Positions 45,269-54,168 of a stretch of DNA of 64,000 nucleotides are shown here, one piece after another. A model generated the notes under the pieces. That model did no database searches. It had not been told where the DNA came from and was given only the letters and a program-made list of their open reading frames with translations. The DNA comes from JABAYQ01 sp049890095 (GTDB lineage Bacteria; Bacteroidota; Bacteroidia; Flavobacteriales; UBA7312): the NCBI GenBank assembly GCA_049890095.1, contig JBMHCD010000005.1:123884-187883 (forward strand). Direction: 5' to 3'. How positions within the stretch are numbered: the first letter of the stretch is position 1; each line of letters starts with the position of its first letter. The position numbers and the translations under genes are program-made.

Positions 45269-47600
45269 TTTCTAACCTTTCTTTTACTTTTCTTGACCTT
45301 TGCATTGGGTTTTCACTATTTCTTTCTTTTTGCTTGAATAGTTGAAATCTTGTTGGTTCATTTTTAGTTGGCCAATAGTTGTTGTTTCTGTCCGTGTCTG
45401 CTGTTTCTAGAAAAGGATCTAAAATAACGTTTGAAAGTTCTTTTTCTAATATGAATACTTTCTTAACAGAGTTCGAATTCTTTTTCCATATTTCTGCAGG
45501 AATCCGAATATTTTCTCTAGTACCATCTACATATATAAATTCTAGTATAATAGGCATAATTAATCCACCAACATTTGAGAATTGCATTTCATAATAGTTT
45601 TTATCAGAGTCTAAGATTTGTCTTTCATTATCATCAAGATTTTTAAGGTAGTTATAATAATCTTCTCTGTCTAAAATATTTGTGTAGTATGGATCAAATG
45701 TTGTATAAAAATCTACAGCATCTTCATCATATTCTGTTACTGTTTTGGGAATAGATATTTCATTTTTTTTGTATCCGATGTACGTATCGTTATTTTTTTC
45801 ATTCTCCTTTGCTATAGGGTTTTCAATATCCGGATTTCCTGTATTTATTTTGTACCAATTTACCTTATCAAGAGAAAGATCAACATGGTCGTTAGTATAG
45901 AACCATCCTCTCCAAAACCAATCCAGATCTACAGCACTGGCATCTTCCATAGTTCTAAAAAAATCTGCAGGAGTAGGGTGTTTAAATGCCCATCTTTCAC
46001 TGTATGTTTTAAAGGCATAGTCGAACAATTCTCTACCCATAATCGTTTCACGTAATATATTCAGTGCGGTTGCTGGTTTTCCGTAGGCATTGTTTCCAAA
46101 TTGGAGAACAGATTCAGAATTTGTCATAATTGGTACGATACCGCTTTTGTCTCCTTTCATATATTCTACAATATTAACAGGAGGTCCTCTTCTGGAAGGG
46201 TAATTTCTTTCAAATTCTTGTTCAGTTAGGTATTGAACAAACGTATTTAATCCTTCATCCATCCATGTCCATTGTCTTTCATCAGAATTAATAATCATAG
46301 GAAAGAAATTGTGTCCAACTTCATGTATGATAACACCGATCATTCCATATTTTGTTCTTTTTGAGTATGTTCCATCCTTTTCGGGTCTACCAAAATTAAA
46401 CGAAATCATTGGATATTCCATTCCGATCCATTTGGCATGAACTGAAGTAGCTTGAGGATATATATAATCTATGGTATACTTAGAATAAACTTTTAGGGAG
46501 TGGGCAACTACTCTTGTTGAATATTGCTCCCATAAAGGATTTCCTTCTTTAGGGTAGTAGCTGTACGCCATGACTCTTTTTCCTGAAATATCAACTGCCA
46601 TGGCATCCCATATGAACTTTCTAGAGCTAGCCCATCCGAAGTCACGAACATTTTTAGCTTCGAAAATCCACGTTTTTTTGGATTCACTTTTTATTTTCTC
46701 ATTTTCTATTGCTTCATCTTGATTAACAATAATTACAGGGTCCGAATAATTCTTTTTAGCATTTTCTAATCGTTTAATTTGTTCTTTACTTAAAACACTA
46801 GAATGATTTTTTAGCTCACCCGTTGCTGCTACAATATGATCTGCCGGAACAGTAATACTTACTTTATAATCTCCAAATGGCAATGAAAACTCTCCTCTAC
46901 CTAAAAATTGTTTGTTTTGCCAACCTTCTACTTCATTGTATACTGCCATTCGTGGGAAAAATTGTGCAATAGTGTATATAGAATTATCATCTTCATCAAA
47001 ATATTCATATCCACTTCTTCCACCAATTTTCATTCTGTCATTAATGTTGTAGTAGTATTTTATTTTGAAAGAGAATGTTTGTCCTTTGTTTAAAGGCCTA
47101 GGAAGCTCTATTCTCATCATAGTTTCATTGACTATATATTTTAATGGCTTGTTATATAAATCAGTGACTTCCTCTAGCTTAAAACCACCATCAAAATTCA
47201 TTTTATCATGCATTCTTTTAATGGAGCCAAAGCTCATCTTATTTTTCATGCTACTTGTGGCAGTCAGTTGGCTATGAGAATTTTTAGCACGCACATTTTG
47301 ATCTAATTGAACCCATAAGTAACTCAAAACATCGGGCGAATTATTAGTGTAAGTTATGGTTTCATCTCCATACAATATGTTGTTTTTTTCATCTAATTCA
47401 ACATTTATTACATAGTCAGCTTTCTGTTGATAGTATTCATGACCTGGAGCTCCACTAGCTGTTCTATAAACATTAGGAGTAGGTAGCTCTTCATGTAATT
47501 GTTTGAACTTACTTGTATTTAAATTTTCTTGTGCTACTAGAAAAGATGTAGTCAATAATATAAGAAAAGTAAAATTTATTTTTTTGCAATTGAATATCAT
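45258..47600 (-). CDS. M1-family zinc metallopeptidase
   Basis: This aminopeptidase-like enzyme has 780 residues after a signal peptide (ILLTTSFLVAQE). The zinc site is IIHEVGHNFFPMIINSDERQWTWMDEGLNTF, that is, HExxH followed by the downstream Glu. An N-terminal beta-saddle (about residues 60-250) precedes it. The protein is exported, so it likely cuts peptides in the periplasm or outside. The ATG at 47600 is chosen because an earlier TTG lies inside the promoter box TATTTTTG at 47622-47629. Confidence 0.94.
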   Translation of the reverse strand: MIFNCKKINFTFLILLTTSFLVAQENLNTSKFKQLHEELPTPNVYRTASGAPGHEYYQQKADYVINVELDEKNNILYGDETITYTNNSPDVLSYLWVQLDQNVRAKNSHSQLTATSSMKNKMSFGSIKRMHDKMNFDGGFKLEEVTDLYNKPLKYIVNETMMRIELPRPLNKGQTFSFKIKYYYNINDRMKIGGRSGYEYFDEDDNSIYTIAQFFPRMAVYNEVEGWQNKQFLGRGEFSLPFGDYKVSITVPADHIVAATGELKNHSSVLSKEQIKRLENAKKNYSDPVIIVNQDEAIENEKIKSESKKTWIFEAKNVRDFGWASSRKFIWDAMAVDISGKRVMAYSYYPKEGNPLWEQYSTRVVAHSLKVYSKYTIDYIYPQATSVHAKWIGMEYPMISFNFGRPEKDGTYSKRTKYGMIGVIIHEVGHNFFPMIINSDERQWTWMDEGLNTFVQYLTEQEFERNYPSRRGPPVNIVEYMKGDKSGIVPIMTNSESVLQFGNNAYGKPATALNILRETIMGRELFDYAFKTYSERWAFKHPTPADFFRTMEDASAVDLDWFWRGWFYTNDHVDLSLDKVNWYKINTGNPDIENPIAKENEKNNDTYIGYKKNEISIPKTVTEYDEDAVDFYTTFDPYYTNILDREDYYNYLKNLDDNERQILDSDKNYYEMQFSNVGGLIMPIILEFIYVDGTRENIRIPAEIWKKNSNSVKKVFILEKELSNVILDPFLETADTDRNNNYWPTKNEPTRFQLFKQKERNSENPMQRSRKVKERLENDK

Positions 47601-47621
47601 ATGTGATTTTTTAATCTTGTA

Positions 47622-47629
47622 CAAAAATA
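47622..47629 (-). promoter_or_regulatory. Minus-7 box TATTTTTG of the M1 peptidase operon
   Basis: An exact TAnnTTTG match ends 21 nt before the ATG at 47600. Confidence 0.55.
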
Positions 47630-47713
47630 ATGTTTATTGAATAATATATCCACTCAATTATTTGAAAATAGAAAAGTTATTGATAAATAAATGAGAAAAA
47701 ATATGGTCACATG

Positions 47714-47758
47714 AAAAAAAGCGGAACATTATCTCAAAAAGGTGAGGCATTCCGCTTT
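47714..47758 (-). terminator. Terminator of the fatty acid hydroxylase transcript
   Basis: AAAGCGGAA pairs with TTCCGCTTT and an inner CTCA with TGAG; a run of seven T follows on the minus strand. The sequence (AAAGCGGAAT, CCTCA, TTTTGAG and flanking ACC) closely resembles the hairpin at 44690-44730. Confidence 0.9.
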
Positions 47759-47787
47759 GGTAGGTTTAAATGTTCTTATTTCGAACT

Positions 47788-48765
47788 TTATGTTTTATTT
47801 AAAAACAATTTTTTGATTTTAGAAAAAAATTGTTGATATACTTTAACAAAGGGTTGTGTTATTAATCCAGTAAATGTTTTATAATCATTTTGATCTTCAT
47901 CTAGTCCAAATCGTACACTATTGGTTTGTTCTGAAATAACCAGCGATCCAAAAATATAATCCCAAAATGCAAATTTAGATCCAAAATTTTTGTCGTGGTG
48001 TTTGGTTTTTTTACTATGATGAATTTGATGCTGGTACGGACTTATAAGGATATATTCAATAAATTTAGGATATTTTAATTTTATGTGAGAGTGTCTGAGG
48101 TTAGCACCAAAAAACATAAATAAAAATGTAAAAATATTAGCCCCCATAAAAACTAAAGTGTCTAATTCGTGATTAGACAAATAATCAAAGACTCCTGTCA
48201 CTAAGCCAAAACCAATTAATCCTCTTAGGTTATTTAAAATTAATTCGATTGGATGGATCCTATATTGAGTTATAGGATTCATAGTTGTTGCAGAATGATG
48301 AACCTTGTGGAATTCCCATAACAAGGGAATTTTATGCATTGCCCGATGAATGATAAAGCTTAAGAAGTCATTTATAATTGTTAATGAAATAGTGTAAAAA
48401 AGTATTGTTTGGGTTAAGGATAAAGACCGCCGTGGAAAGCCAAACCATTGTACAAGATTTTCTTGCAAGTAAAATGCAATGTATAAACCTAATATTAAAT
48501 AAGGACCAATTAGTAAAACTTTAATTAAATTGTTAAAACAAAAAATCAAATAGTCGTTAATTGCTGATTTGCTGGTCCAAACTCTTTTGTCGAAAACATA
48601 GGATAAAAAGCTTTTTTTGACTTTACTTTTTATAAAGACATAAAAGGCTAATACCAATGAAGAAACGAGGTATAGGTGGAAAATCCTATTTTCTGAATTA
48701 AAAAAATAACTTTTACTTAATTCAAAGGTTTCGATAATTATATTGTAGACATCTGTTAGATTCAT
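47788..48765 (-). CDS. Sterol desaturase/fatty acid hydroxylase family protein
   Basis: This 325-residue integral membrane di-iron enzyme has about five hydrophobic segments and the His clusters of the family: HRAMHK, HKVHHSA, and HQIHHSKKTKHHDKN. It hydroxylates or desaturates a lipid, perhaps a fatty acid, using oxygen. The DoxX-like gene precedes it by 15 nt on the same strand. The lipid substrate is not clear from sequence. Confidence 0.9.
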   Translation of the reverse strand: MNLTDVYNIIIETFELSKSYFFNSENRIFHLYLVSSLVLAFYVFIKSKVKKSFLSYVFDKRVWTSKSAINDYLIFCFNNLIKVLLIGPYLILGLYIAFYLQENLVQWFGFPRRSLSLTQTILFYTISLTIINDFLSFIIHRAMHKIPLLWEFHKVHHSATTMNPITQYRIHPIELILNNLRGLIGFGLVTGVFDYLSNHELDTLVFMGANIFTFLFMFFGANLRHSHIKLKYPKFIEYILISPYQHQIHHSKKTKHHDKNFGSKFAFWDYIFGSLVISEQTNSVRFGLDEDQNDYKTFTGLITQPFVKVYQQFFSKIKKLFLNKT

Positions 48766-48780
48766 AAAAATTTAAAAAAT

Positions 48781-49218
48781 TTATTTATTCAAGTCGAATA
48801 TTATTTTTTTAATGTTTTTGTGGTAGAAGCTAACTAAAAAGATATTTAAAGCCAGTATCAATCCTGTAACAACATTTTCACCGATTCGATTATCGAAAAA
48901 AACATGCATAAAAAAGATGTTAAAAATAATTGGTAGTAGCAATAATAAACCTGCAAATCTAGTAAAAGGTAAAATTATGAGTATTCCTGCTATAATCTGA
49001 AAAATTGAAATTAATGTTAAATAGCCTGATTGTTTGAAAGTATTCATTACTATTTTGTAGCCAACCGGAGGGGCATAGGAGTTGTTTTCAATAATATATT
49101 CCTGAACTAATTCCTTATCTATTTGTTTTAAATTATTATTGGAAAGTTTGCCGATTCCTTTATATATAAAGAAAACTCCAAGAAGTATAGATAATACTAT
49201 TCTTATTTTATGTATCAT
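48781..49218 (-). CDS. DoxX-like small membrane protein
   Basis: The 145-residue product has four hydrophobic helices and the DoxX/MauE-type pattern (ILLGVFFIYKGIGKLSN, GYLTLISIFQIIAGILIILPFTRFAGLLLLLPIIFNIFFMH). The family is loosely linked to electron transfer or quinone chemistry, not defined here. It forms an operon with the hydroxylase gene. Its start lies 27 nt from the 23-bp iron-type operator of the divergent locus, which might affect it too. Confidence 0.85.
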   Translation of the reverse strand: MIHKIRIVLSILLGVFFIYKGIGKLSNNNLKQIDKELVQEYIIENNSYAPPVGYKIVMNTFKQSGYLTLISIFQIIAGILIILPFTRFAGLLLLLPIIFNIFFMHVFFDNRIGENVVTGLILALNIFLVSFYHKNIKKIIFDLNK

Positions 49219-49244
49219 TTTATTTTTTTAAAAAAAAACTATTT

Positions 49245-49267
49245 TTATTTAGATTGATTCTAAATAA
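49245..49267. promoter_or_regulatory. 23-bp palindromic iron-type operator, copy 1
   Basis: Left arm TTATTTAGATT, centre G, right arm ATTCTAAATAA. Ten of eleven positions pair. It ends 4 bp before the promoter box of the DUF4856 gene and is repeated before the imelysin gene. Such sites fit Fur-type regulation in Flavobacteria; the gene functions support this. Confidence 0.75.
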
Positions 49268-49271
49268 GGTT

Positions 49272-49279
49272 TATATTTG
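49272..49279 (+). promoter_or_regulatory. Minus-7 box TATATTTG of the DUF4856 gene
   Basis: Exact match, 4 bp after the operator and 34 nt before the ATG. A bound repressor would cover the minus-33 region. Confidence 0.65.
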
Positions 49280-49313
49280 CACAAATATACTAATTTACAT
49301 AAACAAAATAAAG

Positions 49314-50477
49314 ATGAAAATTTTTAATATTTCAATTATCACAATGTTAATCTTATTAATTGTTTCATGTGGAAATAATAGTGATATTCCTGTACGCTTG
49401 CCTGTTGAACTTCCGATAACTTATGAATGGGTAGATAATAATGGTAATAACACGGTTAGTTTTGAAGGTCAGACTGTTCGATTAAAACAAGCTGCAGAAA
49501 TTAGCTTATTAATGGGTTCACAAGAAGCTGATTTCACAACACTCGATGAAATGTTTAATTTAGGTGAGGGTTTTTCTGATCCTTCATTAAATTATTCTAA
49601 TTCAGCTAAAAAAGTTGCTAATAAAACAGCCAGTTACAGCATAAATTCGGTTGATATTGTTAATTTATTTAATAGTTGGATTGTCGAGTTTACTTCTGAT
49701 GTTGTGCCTGCAATGATTGCTGGTACAGTTGCTACGCCAGGAAATGCGGGTGTATTAGCTGACGGTACGAATTTACGCGAGTTAAATGCTAAAGGGATGG
49801 AATTGGATCAGTTATTTACTAAAGGTCTTATTGGTGCATTATGTGGTGATCAAATTATAAATGGTTATTTGTCCGAAATCAAGATAGCTGATGATATTGA
49901 TAATGTTCGTGGTGATAACGGTGGTTATACAACAATGGAACACCATTGGGATGAGGCTTATGGCTATTTATATGGATTACAAACTAATCCATCTTTATTT
50001 GATGTGACTAATACAAACGGCGATGTTTTACTATTTAAGTATTATGCTAAAGCCGATTTTTTTGATATTCAAGATTCTATATTTAATTCTTTTAAATTAG
50101 GTAGAGAAGCTATTTCTTTGGATGCTAACAATGGAGGAACTACACTTTATTCTGATGTGAAAATGAATGAAGTAGACAAGATTAAAAAACATATTTCACA
50201 CATTGTAGGTCAAAAAGCGTTTGATTATATTAATGGTGCTGCTCAACATCTTGAATCTGGAGGTGCAAGAAATGGTAGTTTCTTTCATGGTCTTTCAGAA
50301 GGAGTGGGTTTTGTAGTCTCCCTTCAATTTACTTACAATGATGGAAAACCTTATTTTTCATATTCTCAAGTAAATTCTATGTTAGAAACTTTGTCTTCTG
50401 AAAATGGATTGTGGGATGTAACTATTGAGGAACTAAATCAAATGGCTTTAGAAATTCAAACAGCATTTAGCTTGTAA
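49314..50477 (+). CDS. DUF4856 lipoprotein
   Basis: The 387-residue product has a lipoprotein signal (MLILLIVSCGNNSD) and the DUF4856 opening (LPITYEWVDNNGNNTVSFEGQTVRLKQAAEI), including the HHWDEAYGYLYG stretch. The ATG at 49314 is chosen over earlier in-frame codons because it follows the promoter and starts the signal peptide. DUF4856 genes accompany imelysin genes in iron-regulated loci, so a surface or periplasmic role in iron acquisition is likely but undefined. It ends in a terminator and so is not simply read through into the imelysin gene. Confidence 0.88.
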   Translation: MKIFNISIITMLILLIVSCGNNSDIPVRLPVELPITYEWVDNNGNNTVSFEGQTVRLKQAAEISLLMGSQEADFTTLDEMFNLGEGFSDPSLNYSNSAKKVANKTASYSINSVDIVNLFNSWIVEFTSDVVPAMIAGTVATPGNAGVLADGTNLRELNAKGMELDQLFTKGLIGALCGDQIINGYLSEIKIADDIDNVRGDNGGYTTMEHHWDEAYGYLYGLQTNPSLFDVTNTNGDVLLFKYYAKADFFDIQDSIFNSFKLGREAISLDANNGGTTLYSDVKMNEVDKIKKHISHIVGQKAFDYINGAAQHLESGGARNGSFFHGLSEGVGFVVSLQFTYNDGKPYFSYSQVNSMLETLSSENGLWDVTIEELNQMALEIQTAFSL

Positions 50478-50497
50478 TTTTTCATATTATTTTATTT

Positions 50498-50531
50498 AAA
50501 AAGGGTGCTAATTATTGGTTACCCTTTTTTT
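50498..50531 (+). terminator. Terminator of the DUF4856 gene
   Basis: AAAAAGGGT and ACCCTTTTT pair around a 14-base loop and a T run follows. Together with the second operator it makes the imelysin gene a separate transcription unit. Confidence 0.75.
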
Positions 50532-50559
50532 ATTTTTTTTTAGTAAAAATACACTATTC

Positions 50560-50582
50560 TTATTTAGATTAAATTTAAATAA
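50560..50582. promoter_or_regulatory. 23-bp palindromic iron-type operator, copy 2
   Basis: Left arm TTATTTAGATT (identical to copy 1), centre A, right arm AATTTAAATAA; ten of eleven positions pair. It ends 4 bp before the box TATATTTG, exactly as in copy 1. Confidence 0.75.
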
Positions 50583-50586
50583 GTGT

Positions 50587-50594
50587 TATATTTG
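50587..50594 (+). promoter_or_regulatory. Minus-7 box TATATTTG of the imelysin/receptor operon
   Basis: Exact match, 4 bp after operator copy 2 and 40 nt before the ATG at 50635. Confidence 0.65.
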
Positions 50595-50634
50595 TACAAG
50601 ATTTTTAACCAAAAAACTATAAGCACAACAGTCA

Positions 50635-51729
50635 ATGATTAGATTTTTAACATTTTGTATCGCAGCATTATTGTTAGCCTCATGTGGGGATGATACCAAT
50701 AGCTTTAAAACTGTTCAACCTTATGATGATTATGACAGGGTTGCATGTTTGGGTAATATGTATGATAATATTGCTTTACCTGCTTTTGAAGATTTTCAAA
50801 ATAAATTAGAACTATTGGAGCAATCCACTAAAAATTATACAAATAATCCAACTGATATTAATTTATTAAATGATTTGAGATTTTCTTGGCTTGAGGCTTA
50901 CTCAATATGGCAATTTGTTGAAATTTTTAGTCACTACGGAAAAGGAGAAGAAATACTTTTTGGTTATAAAATGAATACTTATCCAACGGATACCTACAGA
51001 ACAAGAAATATTATCAATGGTATTGCACAATTTAATCCTGCTTTTATTGATAATCAGGGTTTTCCGGCTTTAGAATATCTTATATATGGATTTGGCGATT
51101 CGGATCAGGATATTATCAACAATTTGAATAATCAAGTTGCTTTGTCTTTAATGAATGATATTGTTATTGAAATGAAAAATAATACAGCTGTTGTTTATTC
51201 GTGGTGGATTGATAATAGAGTTGCTATTGTAGAAGACAATAGTAGTACAGCTACTTCAAGTATAAACTTGTTTATAAACGATTTTATTTACCATTATGAA
51301 AAAGGATTTAGGACTAATAAATTTGGTATCCCAAGTGGATATTTTTCTTCTGGTCAAACATTTAAGGAGAAAACTGAAGGGTATTTTGCAGGTGATATCT
51401 CCAAATTATTAGCTTTAAATTCTTTACAAAGTATTTCTGCTTTATTTGAAGGTCGTAGTTATGTAGATAATTCTATCGGAGAGTCATTTTTTACCTATCT
51501 TGTTTTTTTGCAAGAACAAGAATTAGCCAATGAAATTTTGAATAATTTTGATGAAATCAAACTATCCATCCAAAATTTGGAGAGTGATTTTGCTAGGCAA
51601 ATTGAATCAAATAATGATGAATTATCAAGTACTTTTGATTTAATTCAATCTGTTGTTGCAAAAATGAAAATTGATATGACAATGGCAATGGGTGTTGGTA
51701 TAGACTACATTAGTGGTGATGGTGATTAA
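50635..51729 (+). CDS. Imelysin-family (M75) lipoprotein
   Basis: The 364-residue product has a lipoprotein signal (FCIAALLLASCGDD) and the helical imelysin fold with internal repeat: NMYDNIALPAFEDFQNKLELLEQSTK, then RFSWLEAYSIWQFVE, then FPALEYLIYGFGD, then FIYHYEKGFRTNKFGIPSG. Relatives include IrpA and the EfeO M75 domain, which take part in iron uptake. The usual GxHxxE motif is not obvious, so peptidase activity is doubtful. It is transcribed from an iron-type operator and precedes the receptor by 18 nt. Confidence 0.9.
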   Translation: MIRFLTFCIAALLLASCGDDTNSFKTVQPYDDYDRVACLGNMYDNIALPAFEDFQNKLELLEQSTKNYTNNPTDINLLNDLRFSWLEAYSIWQFVEIFSHYGKGEEILFGYKMNTYPTDTYRTRNIINGIAQFNPAFIDNQGFPALEYLIYGFGDSDQDIINNLNNQVALSLMNDIVIEMKNNTAVVYSWWIDNRVAIVEDNSSTATSSINLFINDFIYHYEKGFRTNKFGIPSGYFSSGQTFKEKTEGYFAGDISKLLALNSLQSISALFEGRSYVDNSIGESFFTYLVFLQEQELANEILNNFDEIKLSIQNLESDFARQIESNNDELSSTFDLIQSVVAKMKIDMTMAMGVGIDYISGDGD

Positions 51730-51747
51730 GTCCACCAAGTGAGAGTA

Positions 51748-54159
51748 ATGTCTAGATATCTTATAATTATATTTCTTTCCTTTCCGTTTCTTTTATTTTC
51801 CCAAAATAACTTTAAAGGTGTGGTAGTATCTGCAACTACTAATTTACCTTTAAAAAATGTAGAGATTCATGATGAAGACTTAGGTTTTTTGTCTAAAACT
51901 GACAATAATGGTATTTTTGATATTTCTTCAGATAAAAAATCATTAAAACTTATTTTTTTCTGCGATGGTTATTCCGTTAACCGACTTAATGTTCAGGACT
52001 CTAGTTTTCAAAACATTGCATTATTTCCACTTTTGGTAATTGTGGATGGGGTTGAGGTTGTAGTGAGTGATTTTGAAACGTTTAACATAAGGAAGTTAGA
52101 AGATATCGAAAAAATGTCTGTTTATTCTGGAAAGAAAACAGAAGTCATTAAAGTTGATCAAGCAATAGCCAGCTTGGCTACAAATAATGCTAGACAAATT
52201 TATAATCAGATTTCAGGCTTAAATGTTTTTCAGAATGACGATGCAGGTCTTCAGCTTAATATTGGAGGTAGGGGTCTAGACCCTAATCGTACGTCGAACT
52301 TCAATACACGACAAAATAATTATGATATAAGTGCCGATGTACTTGGATATCCGGAAAGTTATTATACACCACCACCCGAAGCTATTGAAGAAATTCAGAT
52401 TATAAGAGGAGCAGCATCATTACAATATGGTACACAGTTTGGAGGATTGCTAAATTTTATATTTAAAGAACCAAACTCCAGTAAGCCAATAGAGTTAATT
52501 ACTAGAAATAGCTTAGGTAATAATCAGTTATATACTAATTTTACCAGTATTTCGGGTACAGTAAAAAAAATTAGTTATTATACGTTTGCTAATTACAAAA
52601 GAGGAGATGGTTTTAGACCAAATTCTAGTTTTAATTCCTTAAATCTTTATGGTTTTTTTAAATATACATTTAATGATAAACTAGAGTATAGTTCGGAGTT
52701 AACATACATTAATTATCTAACTCAACAAGCAGGAGGACTTACTGATGATATGTTTAAAACTAACCCCCTCCAAAGTAATAGAAATAGAAATTGGTTTGAG
52801 GTAAATTGGTTATTATACAACAATAAATTACTATACAAACCAAATCAAAAAACAAGCGTTTCTATGAATGTTTTCGGATTGGATGCAGGTAGAAGTTCTT
52901 TAGGATATAGAACCAATAGGGTAAATCAAGAGGATTTAGGTGGTGTTAGAGATTTAATAAAAGGAACGTTTAAAAATTACGGTATAGAAAGTAAAGTACT
53001 ACATAAGTTTAGTTTATTTAATAAATCGTCTGCTTTTGTTTTTGGAGTGAAACATTACAAATCGAAAAATAAAAGTGCTCAAGGTCCAGGATCAGATAAC
53101 AGCGATAGTGATTTTGAATTTTACACAACGGATTTTCCATATTATAAAAATCAATCTGAATATACTTTCCCTAATTTAAATAATTCTGTTTTTATTGAAA
53201 ACCTTTTATACTTAAGTGAAAATTTTTCTATAACTCCTGGTCTTAGATATGAGTATATAAAAACAGAAAGTAGCGGTTTTTATAGACAAGTCAATTTAGA
53301 TGCAGCATCGAATCCAATTTTTGACACTATAATTTATCAGAGCAATCTCAATCAAAGACAATTTTTACTTTCTGGTATTGGTATTAGTTATAAGTGGAAT
53401 AAAGATTTGGAAAGTTATTCTAATATTTCACAAAATTATAGGTCTGTTACTTTTTCAGATATTAGTATTGTTAGTCCGACCTATAGCGTAGACCCGGATA
53501 TTAGTGATGAAAAAGGATTTACATTTGATGTTGGATTGAGAGGAAACATAAAAGAAATTGTTTTGTTTGACGTTAGTTCGTTTTTAATTTCTTACAGAGA
53601 TAGGATAGGATTCGTTTTGAGAGAGTTTGATTTCGGTGGAGTCAAGAGTGTTAGAGATAATGTAGGTGATGCTAAACTTTATGGTTTTGAATCCTTAATT
53701 GATCTAAACCTTAAAAAGGTTTTAAATATGTCTGATCAGTATAGATTGAATCTCTTTTTCAATCTTTCAGGAATTAATTCAAGCTATGTGAAATCAGATC
53801 AAGCTGGTATCGTAGGAAATAAAATTGAGTATGTACCAACAATAAACTTAAAATCTGGTGTTAATTTTGGATATAAAAGATTCAAATCTTCATTGCAATA
53901 CAGTTATATTTCAGAACAATTTAGTGATGCTTCAAACGCAGTCTTAGGAAATTCCAGTGGAATTATAGGACTAATTCCTTCATACAATGTAGTAGATTTA
54001 TCTTTTGTATTTGAAATAGAAAAAATAAGTATTGAATCTGGAATAAATAATTTGTTAAATATTGACTATTTTACTAGAAGAGCAGTTGGTTATCCTGGTC
54101 CTGGAATTATTCCTTCCCCTAAAAGAAATTATTATTTAAGTTTACAGCTAACATTGTAG
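51748..54159 (+). CDS. FecA-like TonB-dependent receptor
   Basis: The 803-residue outer-membrane receptor has a signal peptide (FLSFPFLLFSQN), a short carboxypeptidase-like domain, a plug (QIYNQISGLNVFQNDDAGLQLNIGGRGLDPNRTSNFNTRQN, IIRGAASLQYGTQFGGLLNFIF) and a barrel ending in YYLSLQLTL. The GGRGLDP and GTQFGG motifs match ferric-dicitrate type receptors. Its place behind an iron-type operator and imelysin gene supports uptake of a ferric chelate. The ATG at 51748 fits the signal peptide better than a GTG nine bases earlier. Confidence 0.93.
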   Translation: MSRYLIIIFLSFPFLLFSQNNFKGVVVSATTNLPLKNVEIHDEDLGFLSKTDNNGIFDISSDKKSLKLIFFCDGYSVNRLNVQDSSFQNIALFPLLVIVDGVEVVVSDFETFNIRKLEDIEKMSVYSGKKTEVIKVDQAIASLATNNARQIYNQISGLNVFQNDDAGLQLNIGGRGLDPNRTSNFNTRQNNYDISADVLGYPESYYTPPPEAIEEIQIIRGAASLQYGTQFGGLLNFIFKEPNSSKPIELITRNSLGNNQLYTNFTSISGTVKKISYYTFANYKRGDGFRPNSSFNSLNLYGFFKYTFNDKLEYSSELTYINYLTQQAGGLTDDMFKTNPLQSNRNRNWFEVNWLLYNNKLLYKPNQKTSVSMNVFGLDAGRSSLGYRTNRVNQEDLGGVRDLIKGTFKNYGIESKVLHKFSLFNKSSAFVFGVKHYKSKNKSAQGPGSDNSDSDFEFYTTDFPYYKNQSEYTFPNLNNSVFIENLLYLSENFSITPGLRYEYIKTESSGFYRQVNLDAASNPIFDTIIYQSNLNQRQFLLSGIGISYKWNKDLESYSNISQNYRSVTFSDISIVSPTYSVDPDISDEKGFTFDVGLRGNIKEIVLFDVSSFLISYRDRIGFVLREFDFGGVKSVRDNVGDAKLYGFESLIDLNLKKVLNMSDQYRLNLFFNLSGINSSYVKSDQAGIVGNKIEYVPTINLKSGVNFGYKRFKSSLQYSYISEQFSDASNAVLGNSSGIIGLIPSYNVVDLSFVFEIEKISIESGINNLLNIDYFTRRAVGYPGPGIIPSPKRNYYLSLQLTL

Positions 54160-54168
54160 AAAAAATAG

